Positions 14,123 through 23,256 of a stretch of 64,000 nucleotides of DNA are shown here, one piece after another (within the stretch, counting starts at the first letter, position 1; each line of letters begins with the position of its first letter). The notes below the pieces were generated by a model. The model saw only the letters and a program-made list of their open reading frames with translations. It made no database searches and was not told where the DNA came from. The DNA is from Candidatus Thiodiazotropha sp. (ex Epidulcina cf. delphinae). Its GTDB lineage: Bacteria > Pseudomonadota > Gammaproteobacteria > Chromatiales > Chromatiaceae. The stretch lies in assembly GCA_025656455.1 (NCBI GenBank), contig JAHXHS010000018.1, positions 1 through 64,000 on the forward strand, given 5' to 3'. A program made the translations under genes and the position numbers.

Positions 14123-15571
14123 TCAGCCATCCCCCTCTACGCTCAGCACCTTGATCAGATTGGTGCCGCCGGTGGTCTGGGTGGAGCCGCTGGTGGCGAT
14201 CACCGTGTCCCCGTTGCGCACAATGCCGCGCTGCCGGGCCTGGTCGATGCAAAAGTCAATCTTGGCGTCGTCTGAGCCATGCCCCTCGCAAAGGATGGGT
14301 ATCACCCCCCAGTTCATGCATAACCGGCGCGCAACCCTGGACGATGAGACAACGGCCAGGATAGGACACTCCGGGCGGTGTTTGGAGATCAGCCTGGAGG
14401 TGAAGCCGGTCTCGGTGAGGCTGATGATCGCGGTGGCCTGCAACTGGTCCGCCATGGTCACCGAAGAGTGGCTGACAGCCTCGGTCACCACATTCGAGGC
14501 ATGGGGGATGATGTGTTGCAGATAACCGTACTCCCGCAGCGAGGCCTCGGTGCGAATCGCCAACATATCCATGGTCCTCACCGCTTCCACCGGGAACTCA
14601 CCCATCGCCGACTCACCCGACAACATCACTGCCGAGGAGCCGTCGAGAATGGCGTTGGCCACATCGCTCGCCTCCGCCCGGGTCGGTTTCGGATTGTGCT
14701 CCATGGAGGCAAGCATCTGGGTCGCCGTGATCACCGGTTTGCCGTTGCTCACGGTGATGCGGATGATCTTCTTCTGCATACTGGGCACGTCCGCCATCGG
14801 CAGCTCGACACCCATGTCGCCCCGCGCCACCATGATGCCGTCGGCCGCTGCCACGATGGCTTCGAGATTGTCGATGCCGGCCCGGTTTTCGATCTTGGCG
14901 ATGATCGGGATATTCACCCCTTTCTGCAACAGAATCTCCCGCATTCTGTTGACTTCGTCGGCATCCTGAATAAACGAGGCCGCGATATAGTCGACCTCGT
15001 TCTCCGCGGCAAAGGAGAGCTCCTTGAGCACATCGTCACGATGCTCCGGCTCCACCGCGGTCATGGAGAGTTGCGTGTTCGGCAGATTGACCCCCTTGTT
15101 CTCCTTCAATACGCCGCCCAGCACGACCCGGCAGCGCACCTCCCGCTCCTCCACCGACTGAACAATCAACTCCATCGCACCATCATCGAGCAGGATCACG
15201 TCTCTGTGATTGACCTCCTGCGAAAGCCGCTGATAGGTGACTGATACGCCGGACTCGTCACCCGCACGGCCATCGGTATAGAGGGTGAAATCGCTCCCGG
15301 ACACCAATTCGATCTTGCCTGACGAGATCTTGCCGGTGCGAATCTCGACTCCCCGGGTATCGATCATGATTGCGACAGGGATTCGCAGGTTTGCGGATGC
15401 CTGCCGGATACGCCCGATGCGTTGCCTGTGTTCCTCGTAGCGGCCATGGGAGAGATTCAACCGGGCCACGCTCATGCCTGCCTGGATCATGGCTTCAAGG
15501 GTCTCCACCGCATCCGAGGCCGGACCTATGGTGGCGACGATTTTGGTTTTTCGCATGGGTATCGCAGACAT
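14123..15571 (-). CDS. pyk: Pyruvate kinase
   Basis: This 482-residue glycolytic enzyme transfers phosphate from phosphoenolpyruvate to ADP. Signature segments run in the normal order: RKTKIVATIGPASD at the start, GMSVARLNLSHGRYEEH, IMIDTRGVEIRTGKI, the B-domain insert, the active-site stretch IPIIAKIENRAGIDNLEAI containing the catalytic lysine, IMVARGDMGVEL and ATQMLASMEHNPKPTRAEASD. A C-terminal regulatory domain completes it. The length is full. The start at 15571 and an ATG five codons later (15556) are both possible. It is a single gene, with repeats on either side. Confidence 0.96.
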   Translation of the reverse strand: MSAIPMRKTKIVATIGPASDAVETLEAMIQAGMSVARLNLSHGRYEEHRQRIGRIRQASANLRIPVAIMIDTRGVEIRTGKISSGKIELVSGSDFTLYTDGRAGDESGVSVTYQRLSQEVNHRDVILLDDGAMELIVQSVEEREVRCRVVLGGVLKENKGVNLPNTQLSMTAVEPEHRDDVLKELSFAAENEVDYIAASFIQDADEVNRMREILLQKGVNIPIIAKIENRAGIDNLEAIVAAADGIMVARGDMGVELPMADVPSMQKKIIRITVSNGKPVITATQMLASMEHNPKPTRAEASDVANAILDGSSAVMLSGESAMGEFPVEAVRTMDMLAIRTEASLREYGYLQHIIPHASNVVTEAVSHSSVTMADQLQATAIISLTETGFTSRLISKHRPECPILAVVSSSRVARRLCMNWGVIPILCEGHGSDDAKIDFCIDQARQRGIVRNGDTVIATSGSTQTTGGTNLIKVLSVEGDG

Positions 15572-15661
15572 GGCATGAATCAGTCATCAATTTGTAGAAC
15601 CCGGCCAAAGATGGACTGCCGGAAATCCGTTTTTTCAGGGTACTCCCGATTTGGCGGGGGC

Positions 15662-15905
15662 GCTAGGGGTTGCGGCTGCTCCCAATCCCGTCCCGGCACG
15701 AGCGAGAAGCGCAGGCGAAACCGATAAGCGGGCCTGAGTGTTTGAGCGCAGCGAGTTTTCAGGCCCGCCGGTTTCGCCGAGCATCGCAGCGATCCCCGCA
15801 GGGGCGTGTCGGTCGGGCGCCCTTTCTTTTGGTTACTTTTCTTTTGGCGGAAAAGAAAAGTGACTCGCCCAGAAGGGCGAAAAAGAACCTTTCCGCCGGC
15901 ACGGC
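15662..15905 (+). repeat. About 240-bp dispersed repeat F, copy 1
   Basis: This sequence, with internal palindromes such as GGCGGGCCTGAAAACTCGC and TTTCTTTTCCGCCAAAAG (read on minus), recurs in inverted orientation at about 58970-59215. The two copies are very similar over their whole length. Spurious reading frames across it give the arginine- and lysine-rich 'AKRKVTKRKGARPTRPCGDR' type of protein often annotated by mistake in gammaproteobacteria. I regard it as a non-coding repeat. The rest of the 15572-16144 gap holds no gene. Confidence 0.75.
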
Positions 15906-16144
15906 AAACAGCAGCATGAGTCCGCCAATGAACGCAAATGGGTTTATCACGATTTTGTAACCATCGCTGTTGGTTTGATCCACCCACTTGATCAGTGGTC
16001 ACGCTAACCGGATACCCACACACAAAACCTTATCAATCCTATGCCGAGTATCGTGGGTCATTGTGAATTATGGGTGCCCCGACCCAAGATGGTGCGGCTG
16101 GGCCGCATCCTACACTGCTACCCCTGGTTATGCGTCTTGATGTA

Positions 16145-16993
16145 TCACTGAGCCTGATTCTGGCATAGCCGAATAAACGCATCCCAACCGCGCCGATATC
16201 CACCGGCATCCGCCAGAAAACCGTAATTATGGTCGCCGCTGAGTTCGAGAAAGCGTTTCGGCTGATTCGCCGATGAAAACAGCTCCCTGCCGTGGCTGTA
16301 GGGAATAATCTCATCCTTTCGGCTATGAACGACCATCACCGGCGTATGGATGCCGGCCAACCGCTCGCGGGTATTGTAGCGGTACTTCGCCAGCCAGCGT
16401 GCCGGCAGCCAGGGATAGAGCTCAGCCGCCATGTCCGGCACCGAAGTATATGTCGACTCCAGCACCAACCCCATACTGGGATAGCGAGACGCCAGATAGG
16501 CCGCCACCGCACCGCCAAAGGAACGGCCGAAGAGCAGAATCGCTTCACCTGGAATCTTCCGCGTCACAGTCAGGTAGCGCCATGCCGCCTCGGCATCGCG
16601 ATAGATACCCGCTTCAGAAGGCCTTCCCTCACTATCCCCGTATCCCCTGTAGTCGATGATCAGCACTGCCAGGCCCAACCGGTGAAAGAGTTCGAGAGAC
16701 TCCAAACGGTGTGAGATATTGCCTGCATTGCCGTGAAAGAAGAGCAGGGTCGCACGGGGCTCCTTACGCGGCAGAAACCAGCCGGCCAGTTTGACACGGT
16801 CTTCGGTGACCAGGGTGACCGACTCGAATTCGAGCCCGAACTGTTCCGGGGTCGCCACTATCCGTCGGGTCGGGAGATCCGGCAGATGAATCAGATTTGT
16901 CTGGTTGAAATAGAGATAGAGCAGCAGCGCCAGATAGACTGAAAGGGCTATCAAAATAAACGTTTGGACATCTTTGAAGAATGGAGCTGGCAT
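16145..16993 (-). CDS. Membrane-anchored alpha/beta hydrolase (ABHD13/BEM46-like)
   Basis: This 282-residue serine hydrolase has an N-terminal membrane segment (FILIALSVYLALLLYLYF, residues about 12-29) that should tether it to the inner membrane. The catalytic triad is visible: nucleophile Ser in LLFGRSFGGAVAAY (near 155), Asp in VVHSRKDEIIPYS (near 222) and His in SGDHNYGF (near 253). The oxyanion region is LLFFHGNAGNISHR. Bacterial relatives are poorly defined esterases or thioesterases, so the substrate is unknown. It appears to be a single gene. A short stretch upstream, around 17000, carries a dispersed repeat with core GTGTAGTGTATA. Confidence 0.85.
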   Translation of the reverse strand: MPAPFFKDVQTFILIALSVYLALLLYLYFNQTNLIHLPDLPTRRIVATPEQFGLEFESVTLVTEDRVKLAGWFLPRKEPRATLLFFHGNAGNISHRLESLELFHRLGLAVLIIDYRGYGDSEGRPSEAGIYRDAEAAWRYLTVTRKIPGEAILLFGRSFGGAVAAYLASRYPSMGLVLESTYTSVPDMAAELYPWLPARWLAKYRYNTRERLAGIHTPVMVVHSRKDEIIPYSHGRELFSSANQPKRFLELSGDHNYGFLADAGGYRRGWDAFIRLCQNQAQ

Positions 16994-17293
16994 AGCTAGT
17001 GTAGTGTATAAAGTGTACCAATCAGCGAGATGCCAAGCCGTTAGCGGCTAGGCGCGTTGCGCCGGGAATGGCGCGCCCTTTCCAAACAATGCAACAACGC
17101 AGATGACGGCTAGCGTCTCGCCCGGAGGGAGGCCCGCCAATGGTAGAGATACGAATATAGGATAAACGATTCATCCGATCCACGATAGGATTGAAAAACC
17201 GCGTCGCGTCTCCTATTCTCTCTCGCATTGATAGAAGGAGAACATCAAGGCCTCAACCAGGGGCTTTCGCAAAACAACACCAAGGAGGAGCGC

Positions 17294-19126
17294 ATGTATC
17301 AAGACTTCGGCGCAGTGGTCTCCGGCAATGCCGTTGAGTTCAAACTTTTCTTCCCGGACAACGCAAAGGATCCACACCAGTATGTTCATGGCGGCCTGCC
17401 CAGAATAGAGCGGATACGGGTCACGGGGAATTTCCAAAGCGCAACCGGCGGCACGGACTGGGATTATGTGAACGCACCGGAACTGGTCAAAACAGACCAT
17501 CCGAACGGCATGCTCTATACCTTCGGCATCGACAACCTGGCTGACGGATTCTACCAATACAAATATTTCTTGGCCTATGAGGACGGCACGAGCCGCTGGT
17601 GCGGCGACCCCTGCGCCAAATACGTCGCCACCCAACAGGAAAACGCCGCATTCGTCATCGGCGGCAATACCACGAACGTCGACCCTATCGGCAGGCGGCT
17701 ACCATTCAGCGAGCTGATCATATACGAACTGATGATCGACGATTTTACCTCAGGCTACCGGGAACAGGCAGCGCCGGTAGACGCCATCAAAGAGAAAATC
17801 GACTATCTTGTCGATCTCGGCATCAACGCAATCGAGTTCATGCCATGGACGGCTTGGCGAGGGGGTGAATTCAGCTGGGGATACAATCCCTTTCTGTTCT
17901 TTGCCGTCGAGAACCGTTATATCGAAGACCCAACCGCTCCCCTCGATCGGCTCTACCGCCTGAAGACCCTGTTCAACGAACTGCATCGGCGTAATATCCA
18001 TGTCATCATGGACGGCGTATTCAACCATGTCGATGCCGGCTTGAATCCCGGCAGAGGTTTTCCCTATCACTGGCTATACCTGGACCCCAATGACTCACCC
18101 TATACCGGTGGCTTTGCCGGCGCAGGTTACTTCGAGGAACTGGACTATAACAACCTTTGCACTCAACAATTCATTACCGATGCCTGCAAATATTGGCTGG
18201 ACACCTATCAAATCGACGGCATCCGCTTCGATTACACCCTGGGTTTCCACCGTCCGGACGAACCCGAACATGGTATTACGAAACTGATCGCCGACCTCAA
18301 GGATCATCTGGCCCAAACAGGGCGGAACCATGTCGCCCTGATGCTCGAACACCTCACCGACAATCGCTATCAGGCCATTGAAGACACCCACCGGATAGGC
18401 GCAAGCGGCTGCTGGTACGACCGGTTTCTCTATGACGTACCGCAACAGGCGATCGATGGCCACATCAACACCAAACTGGTTCGCGTGCTGGACACCGGCA
18501 GGGACTTTGCCGCTGACAAGGAGCCGGTTACCTATATCGAGAACCACGATCACTCCACCCTCGTCAACCGGGCCGGTGGAAAAGACCGCTGGTGGAAGGC
18601 GCAGGTTCCGATGATCGCCCTATTCACCTCCCCGGGCGCGGTACTGATCCACAATGGACAGGAGTTTGGCGATGACTATTGGTTACCCGCTTCGGGATCC
18701 GGTCGCGTAGACCCCCGTCCACTGCATTGGGAACGCCTCGATGACGGCACGGGACAACGACTGCTGACCCTGTATCGACAACTTATCCGGCTAAGACAAA
18801 CCCACCCCGCGCTGCGGTCCCATAACTTTTATCCACGGCAATACGATGAACGTATGACCGCATTCAACGATCAGGGCTATGGTGTGGACGAATCCAGGGA
18901 TATCCTGATCCACCATCGCTGGGGCGCTGCGGAGAACGGTGAGCTGGAGCGCTTTATCATCGTCCTGAACGCTTCCGCCTATGACCATCATGTAGACGTG
19001 CCACTTTCAACGAATGGTGTTTGGAGGGATCTTCTCAATGACAACGATTACCAGGTGGATAATTACCGTCTCTCCCATCATCTGATCAATTCGAATTGGG
19101 GGAAGCTATTTTATCGGAGGGAGTAA
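17294..19126 (+). CDS. GH13 alpha-amylase-family glycosidase or branching-like enzyme
   Basis: This 610-residue protein has no signal peptide and is probably cytoplasmic. Residues about 1-135 form a CBM48/early-set-like N-terminal domain, and the GH13 barrel follows. Conserved regions are present: VIMDGVFNHV (region I), DGIRFDYTLGFH with the catalytic Asp (region II), VALMLEHLTD with the acid/base Glu (region III) and YIENHDHSTL (region IV). A C-terminal beta domain closes it. It acts on alpha-glucans or related sugars such as glycogen, maltodextrin or trehalose precursors; I cannot name the exact activity. I start at ATG 17294, which has a strong AAGGAGGAG site eight bases upstream. An ATG at 17228 would add 22 unlikely residues. 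Confidence 0.85.
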   Translation: MYQDFGAVVSGNAVEFKLFFPDNAKDPHQYVHGGLPRIERIRVTGNFQSATGGTDWDYVNAPELVKTDHPNGMLYTFGIDNLADGFYQYKYFLAYEDGTSRWCGDPCAKYVATQQENAAFVIGGNTTNVDPIGRRLPFSELIIYELMIDDFTSGYREQAAPVDAIKEKIDYLVDLGINAIEFMPWTAWRGGEFSWGYNPFLFFAVENRYIEDPTAPLDRLYRLKTLFNELHRRNIHVIMDGVFNHVDAGLNPGRGFPYHWLYLDPNDSPYTGGFAGAGYFEELDYNNLCTQQFITDACKYWLDTYQIDGIRFDYTLGFHRPDEPEHGITKLIADLKDHLAQTGRNHVALMLEHLTDNRYQAIEDTHRIGASGCWYDRFLYDVPQQAIDGHINTKLVRVLDTGRDFAADKEPVTYIENHDHSTLVNRAGGKDRWWKAQVPMIALFTSPGAVLIHNGQEFGDDYWLPASGSGRVDPRPLHWERLDDGTGQRLLTLYRQLIRLRQTHPALRSHNFYPRQYDERMTAFNDQGYGVDESRDILIHHRWGAAENGELERFIIVLNASAYDHHVDVPLSTNGVWRDLLNDNDYQVDNYRLSHHLINSNWGKLFYRRE

Positions 19127-19172
19127 AGCCTCCGATATCCTTTCTTCGGCGTTTGACGGGAAGTTTTGACTT

Positions 19173-19196
19173 GGTGCGGCAGGGCCGCACCCTACG
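19173..19196. repeat. Dispersed palindrome GGTGCGGCAGGGCCGCACC (family E)
   Basis: A short palindrome with arms GGTGCGGC and GCCGCACC, followed by CTACG. Further copies lie at 28540-28563, as an inverted pair at 58551-58601 and as an inverted pair at 59631-59695. A diverged version is at about 16091-16113. All are intergenic. Confidence 0.7.
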
Positions 19197-19242
19197 CCTT
19201 GAATCCTTGTTTTTCACAGCTGGCCAGGGATACAAGATTTTT

Positions 19243-19314
19243 CTCGCCAAGCTCGAAAAGTACGCAATGGATCCTAAGACAATCTCTTCTTAACGTACTT
19301 TACGAGCTTGGCGA
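19243..19314. repeat. Palindromic repeat D, copy 1
   Basis: The left arm CTCGCCAAGCTCGAAAAGTACG pairs with CGTACTTTACGAGCTTGGCGA at 19294-19314. A second copy with the same layout is at 40725-40802 (CTCGCTAAGCTCGC ... GCGAGCTTGGCGAGA). The loop contains GATCCTA/GAGGATCC in both. It lies between convergent genes, but there is no T run that would make it a terminator. Confidence 0.65.
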
Positions 19315-19354
19315 ATACTCACTCGATCAGTGAAAAAGCCTTAAGCACAGCGTG

Positions 19355-20392
19355 TTACCGAGTATCGTCGAACACCTCCTCGGACCCATCCTGTTGTTCA
19401 GGGATGATAGACGTCAACGCCTGATGCGCCTTCTCGGCAAGAATGCGATGGGTGGTCTTGGTCGGGTGGATACCGTCCCAAAACAGATATCGCTTGGCTT
19501 TCTTACAGGCAAAAGGCGGTTCATCGGGCATTACGCAAGCGTCCAGGACGTTTTTCAGGCCGTAATTGGCGGGATTCGCCACTAAATCGTGTAAACTTTG
19601 ATAAAGGTCGAGCCGGGCGATCTGTATCTCGGGAAGGAGCGCTCCCAGCGTATCGAGCAGCGTATCGAGTTCCGCATTGAACTGGGCGGAAAAGAGCGCG
19701 GCGGCCATCGCTGCTCCCGGCGAGACAAGATCGAGAGTGCGGATTGCCGGCGTGAGTGACAGATCGGGGGAGTTCCCGACCAGAAAAGTCCTGGCACCCG
19801 AATCGTAGAGGGCAAGGATATTATCCGATATCGCCGTCAGCGCGGCAGTAAGGATGTCGACACTGGCCGCACCTGAACCGTCCACCGCAAGCGCTGCAAC
19901 GGCGTCTCGCACGTCATTACCCCCAAGCGCGATCACGTACAGGGCATCTCCAGGCGCCACCCCCTGGGCATCGGTGAAAAAGGCGCCGGCCTGAGCCGTC
20001 AAATTGATATCGATACCATTATCGTGCGCACGCGCCCCGCCCACGGCGTAGTTGCTCTTTTTGAGTTTGTCTTCGTTCTCTCCCTTGAACGCCGGCCCGA
20101 CCGTATCGCCGAGATCCAGTGGCTTGGCAAGCTGTTCAACCCAGGTGGCCCCGTTGCTGAAGTGTTTGCCACCCCTCGCATAGGGCCCGTCGGGTATCAA
20201 AAAGGCGTCGAGGGTGCTGTAAGGCGGCTTCAGCTTCCTCCCAGTGAGAAAAAATGCGTTACCAGGATCGGACAGGCTGTCGCCGAAGACAACGATCCGC
20301 TCAAACGGCTTATCGGCAAAGCTCAGACAGGGCGTCAGAAATAAGATCGCAAGGATTGTCAATAGCCATGATTTTTGCTGTTTTTCCTGCAT
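19355..20392 (-). CDS. Secreted SGNH/GDSL-family esterase
   Basis: This 345-residue protein starts with a signal peptide (WLLTILAILFLTPCLSFA, cleaved near FADK). The SGNH blocks are visible: block I VVFGDSLSDPGN with the nucleophile Ser, block II glycine in NYAVGGAR, block III ALGGNDVRD, and block V FWDGIHPTKTTH with the catalytic Asp and His. Such enzymes hydrolyse lipids, aryl esters or acetylated sugars outside the cell. The C-terminus ends shortly after block V, so there is no autotransporter barrel. I prefer ATG 20392, nearer the signal peptide, over ATG 20422. The gene is single and convergent with the GH13 gene. Confidence 0.88.
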   Translation of the reverse strand: MQEKQQKSWLLTILAILFLTPCLSFADKPFERIVVFGDSLSDPGNAFFLTGRKLKPPYSTLDAFLIPDGPYARGGKHFSNGATWVEQLAKPLDLGDTVGPAFKGENEDKLKKSNYAVGGARAHDNGIDINLTAQAGAFFTDAQGVAPGDALYVIALGGNDVRDAVAALAVDGSGAASVDILTAALTAISDNILALYDSGARTFLVGNSPDLSLTPAIRTLDLVSPGAAMAAALFSAQFNAELDTLLDTLGALLPEIQIARLDLYQSLHDLVANPANYGLKNVLDACVMPDEPPFACKKAKRYLFWDGIHPTKTTHRILAEKAHQALTSIIPEQQDGSEEVFDDTR

Positions 20393-20422
20393 TGCGCCTC
20401 CTCCTCTATGAAGCATGTTCAT

Positions 20423-21030
20423 ACGGGTTGTTTGATGGCCGGACTGTCACATGACGGAGACGTATGATCACATCCTTGCCAATGAGGACAATCAACTCCC
20501 CAATCAGACCAACAAAAGCCACGTACGGTCAACTGATCTGTGTGCTTATCGCTATGTTGCCTGTCTCACACTCCGGCAAAAGCTGACCACAAAGCCATGA
20601 CCCCCCCTGTCAATCACCGGTTTCCCCCACCTTGTGAAAGATGAATAAAAATCCCAGCCGGCATCAACATTGCGCCCGTCTGTCAGAGCGAATCAGGGAT
20701 GGGAATGTAAATCGCCAATCGAGGCGAAACCGGATCAAGGCGATCCCATGTGGCAAGGAAAAACACCTACAGAGAGAAGCGCCGAACGAAGATTTCGAAG
20801 GTCGTATGCCGTTGATTTCTCATGAGACAATCCCTAAGACCATGCGTTGCTCCCGTCAGACATGTGCTGTTACGGCTAACTGTGACCGGGTTACCGCTAC
20901 CCTGGCTCCCTACTAAAGATTGTTGTCTTTATGCCGTAGCAAATAACAGGACGTCGATACCGTTTCCATTCATAAGTTCCGTATGGATGTGGCGATGCGG
21001 CGCGGCAGTAAGGAACGATGGAGATAAGGT
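20423..21030. other. Gene-free 600-bp stretch upstream of the tetraheme cytochrome gene
   Basis: No convincing gene or repeat is seen between the divergently transcribed esterase and the cytochrome gene. Short frames here have no recognisable product. Both promoters must lie in this region, but I could not pick out clear -35 and -10 boxes. Confidence 0.5.
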
Positions 21031-21036
21031 GTGAAG

Positions 21037-21645
21037 ATGTTTAGATTGCGAGCTTTCATGGGTCCACGGGTCAGTGCAGCCGGTACGATGATAGCTTGTC
21101 TGTTATTCACCCTCTCGCTGCCGGTAGTCGCAACGATTCAGGGCAGCGCCCACGACTTCTCTAGATTAGGCTGGTCCAACGGTGAAAGCTGCGCTGTCTG
21201 TCATACACCGCACAATGCGGAGTTCTTCACGGATGCCCCGCTGTGGGACCACGATATTTCCACCACCACCTATACGCTCTACAGCAGCGCCTCATTGGGT
21301 GTGATACTGGAGCAACCCGGTCCGGGGAACATCTCCCGCCTGTGCCTCTCCTGCCATGACGGCACGATTGCGATCGATTCGTTTGGTGGAAACGGCGGTC
21401 AGACCTACATTTCCGAACGGGCGTCCCTAGGCACGGATCTGAGCAATGACCATCCCATCGGCATCAAGTGGAACCACCGCGGAGATAGAGGATCTTATCC
21501 TATCGGTAACGAAGTTGAGTTGTATGACGGTAAAGTCGAGTGCCCCTCCTGCCATGACGTCCACAACAACCAGGTCGCGGATGTGAAACTGCTGCGATCG
21601 TCCCTGGCGGGTTCCAGGCTATGCTTTCAATGCCACGATAAATAG
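21037..21645 (+). CDS. Periplasmic tetraheme cytochrome c
   Basis: This 202-residue protein has a hydrophobic export signal (TMIACLLFTLSLPVVA) and four heme c motifs: CAVCH near 54, CLSCH near 107, CPSCH near 173 and CFQCH near 197. The NDHPIGI motif between hemes 2 and 3 is typical of doubled-CXXCH cytochromes. It should carry electrons in the periplasm. I choose ATG 21037, which has AAGG seven bases upstream; GTG 21031 is also in frame. The next gene (21972) encodes an NrfJ-like periplasmic protein, so both may serve nitrogen- or sulfur-oxide metabolism. The partner enzyme is not in the window. Confidence 0.88.
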   Translation: MFRLRAFMGPRVSAAGTMIACLLFTLSLPVVATIQGSAHDFSRLGWSNGESCAVCHTPHNAEFFTDAPLWDHDISTTTYTLYSSASLGVILEQPGPGNISRLCLSCHDGTIAIDSFGGNGGQTYISERASLGTDLSNDHPIGIKWNHRGDRGSYPIGNEVELYDGKVECPSCHDVHNNQVADVKLLRSSLAGSRLCFQCHDK

Positions 21646-21971
21646 CCGCTGGCAGCTTAAAAAAGTGCGGATAAAAACAGCAGCTTATGGCACATCTTCC
21701 TTAACGCGCGGATTGCCGCGCATCGGCTCCGGATAATGCTGGGAGGCCAGGCGAAACGAGAGCTGGAAAGCAATGGCCTTGCAGTCAATAATCAATACAA
21801 TATCAATAAGTTACAAAAAAACTACGGTATGCTTCCCAGATAAGCCCCTGTAGCGATAACTGAATTTTCTCAGGGGTCGGCAGAAACCATACCATTTTTC
21901 CGGTAAAATGTTCCGTGAAAAGAAAACGGGGCGCGTCATCGCACCCAACCTGATACTTTGAGGATCGATAC
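21646..21971. other. 326-bp gap between the cytochrome and the NrfJ-like gene
   Basis: I see no gene and no member of the repeat families described here. The last 70 bases are AT-rich before the NrfJ-like start codon, so an own promoter for that gene is plausible. Confidence 0.45.
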
Positions 21972-22355
21972 ATGAAACTGCTACTACCTGTCTACGCACT
22001 TACCGCCCTATTCGCCGCCGCTGCCGTGGCAGAGGTTCCCGCCGGCCATCCACCCGTGGATCACAACGCCATTGCGAATGAGGCCGCCAAGAACATGCCA
22101 GCGCCAGACCTCGCGTCGATGAGCCATGGGGAGGTCGTCAGCGTCCTTAATACCCAGGGATATACCTATATTGAGTTGTCGCAGGATAAGAAAATAACCT
22201 GGGTAGCGGTACCCGAGATAGAAGTCAAGGCGGGAGACAGGGTCTACTACAATGACGGCCCCGCGATGCAAAATTACAAAAGCCGAACCCTCGACAGGAC
22301 CTTTGAGTCGGTAATCTTCTTGGGCCGAGTGGTCGTCAACGCTGATGTAAAATAG
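21972..22355 (+). CDS. Periplasmic NrfJ-like protein
   Basis: This 127-residue protein has a clear Sec signal peptide (LLLPVYALTALFAAAAVA, cleaved near AEV). The mature domain has GEVVSVLNTQGYTYIELSQ, then KITWVAVPEIEVKAGDRVYY and SRTLDRTFESVIFLGRVVV, the pattern of the small NrfJ-related OB-like family. Members occur near multiheme cytochromes and nitrite or tetrathionate reductases, and their biochemical role is unclear. The tetraheme cytochrome gene lies 326 bp upstream on the same strand. A strong hairpin follows the stop codon. Confidence 0.75.
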   Translation: MKLLLPVYALTALFAAAAVAEVPAGHPPVDHNAIANEAAKNMPAPDLASMSHGEVVSVLNTQGYTYIELSQDKKITWVAVPEIEVKAGDRVYYNDGPAMQNYKSRTLDRTFESVIFLGRVVVNADVK

Positions 22356-22362
22356 ACCGGCT

Positions 22363-22390
22363 AGGGTCAGCGTTAACTTACGCTGACCCT
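22363..22390 (+). terminator. Hairpin after the NrfJ-like gene
   Basis: A perfect 10-bp stem (AGGGTCAGCG/CGCTGACCCT) with an 8-base loop starts 8 bp after the stop codon. There is no T run after it, so it may stabilise the 3' end or work with Rho rather than act as a classic terminator. Confidence 0.55.
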
Positions 22391-22475
22391 GTTAGTGCTG
22401 GCCAAAAATCGCAAGAATCATTCGGTCACAGGTATTGCCCCCTTTTCACAGGCTTAACCCGGACGTTCGCCCGGG

Positions 22476-22778
22476 CTAACCACCACCTCGCCTGAAACAG
22501 AGATCAAATCGAGACCAAAAGCGCTCCGTCTCGCACGAATCCTCTCCACGTAAAATCAGCTCGACCCGGGTCGATGGCATCTTCAGCGCGCCCAATTCGC
22601 TTTCACGCTCTGTTCCCAGCCTGATCTCGACACTCAACCGGTGACCTGAAATCACAATCCGCCCACCTTCATTGTCGATCGCGTATCGGTAGTGTTGCTT
22701 GAGCGGCTGGAGACTACGCAGGAATTCGGCATGGGTGATGGACATGATCCGGTAATGCACCTGGGTTTCCACCGACAT
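22476..22778 (-). CDS. Uncharacterised protein of the aldehyde oxidoreductase locus
   Basis: This protein of about 100 residues has no signal or membrane segment. It opens MSVETQVHYRIMSITHAEFL, continues LRSLQPLKQHYRYAID with GGRIVISGHRLSVEIRLGTE, and ends FWSRFDLCFRRGGG. I recognise the layout, a small protein encoded after moaD in AOR operons, but not a function. It may help insert the tungsten cofactor or assemble the enzyme. The start at 22778 lies 11 bp after the moaD stop codon, so the two are probably translated from one message. A longer frame overlapping moaD exists but seems unlikely. Confidence 0.65.
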   Translation of the reverse strand: MSVETQVHYRIMSITHAEFLRSLQPLKQHYRYAIDNEGGRIVISGHRLSVEIRLGTERESELGALKMPSTRVELILRGEDSCETERFWSRFDLCFRRGGG

Positions 22779-22788
22779 GGCGCCTATC

Positions 22789-23043
22789 TCACCCCCCGGC
22801 GACAGGGGGCCATAGGGCGATGACATCCCCGTCCTGCAACCGGTATGCCCCGCGTTGCGATGGCGGCACGAAAATACCGTTCCGCACCACCAGATGTGCC
22901 TGGACGCGGGGCACGCGGCAACTATCCATCAAATCATAGACGGTTGCGCCGTCGGGCAAATCGACAACGACACTATGTCCCTTAGCACCGGCAGGAAGAA
23001 ACGCCATCAAGGATGCAAACAATTTCAACTCAACATGCGCCAT
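22789..23043 (-). CDS. MoaD/ThiS-family sulfur carrier protein
   Basis: This 84-residue protein has the ubiquitin-like MoaD fold pattern (VELKLFASLMAFLP, VDLPDGATVYDLMDSCRVP, YRLQDGDVIALWPPVAGG) and ends in the double glycine that is activated as a thiocarboxylate. It would donate sulfur for the dithiolene of pyranopterin. Its place next to a tungsten aldehyde oxidoreductase suggests a version dedicated to the tungsten cofactor. It is followed directly by the unknown gene 22476-22778. The aorC gene lies 355 bp upstream, now separated by two repeat elements. Confidence 0.85.
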   Translation of the reverse strand: MAHVELKLFASLMAFLPAGAKGHSVVVDLPDGATVYDLMDSCRVPRVQAHLVVRNGIFVPPSQRGAYRLQDGDVIALWPPVAGG

Positions 23044-23072
23044 TGGTAGTACTCCGTCAACCTGATAATGAC

Positions 23073-23155
23073 GAGTTCAGTCGTAGGTCAGGTTGACGCG
23101 GAGCGGCTACCTGACTCAATGGGGGTGTCACGTAGCTGCGCAACGTGACCTACGG
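23073..23155. repeat. Dispersed repeat C, copy 1
   Basis: The sequence CGTAGGTCAGGTTGACGCGG ... GCAACGTGACCTACGG has facing ends (GTAGGTCA and TGACCTAC). A second copy is at about 41029-41106. It contains CACGTAGCTGCGCAA in both places. It lies between moaD and aorC and has no coding potential. Confidence 0.65.
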
Positions 23156-23256
23156 GTTTCTAAACCTAAACAGACATCCACTCAACATTACCTGAGATTT
23201 GAATGGGTGATGAGATGGACGCTCTACCGGATGGCACTAGTGTAGAGTCCTATACT

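Noticed and set aside
15580..16023. 147-residue frame rich in Lys and Arg, and its counterpart at 58955-59290
   Set aside because: Both are readings across the same dispersed non-coding repeat.
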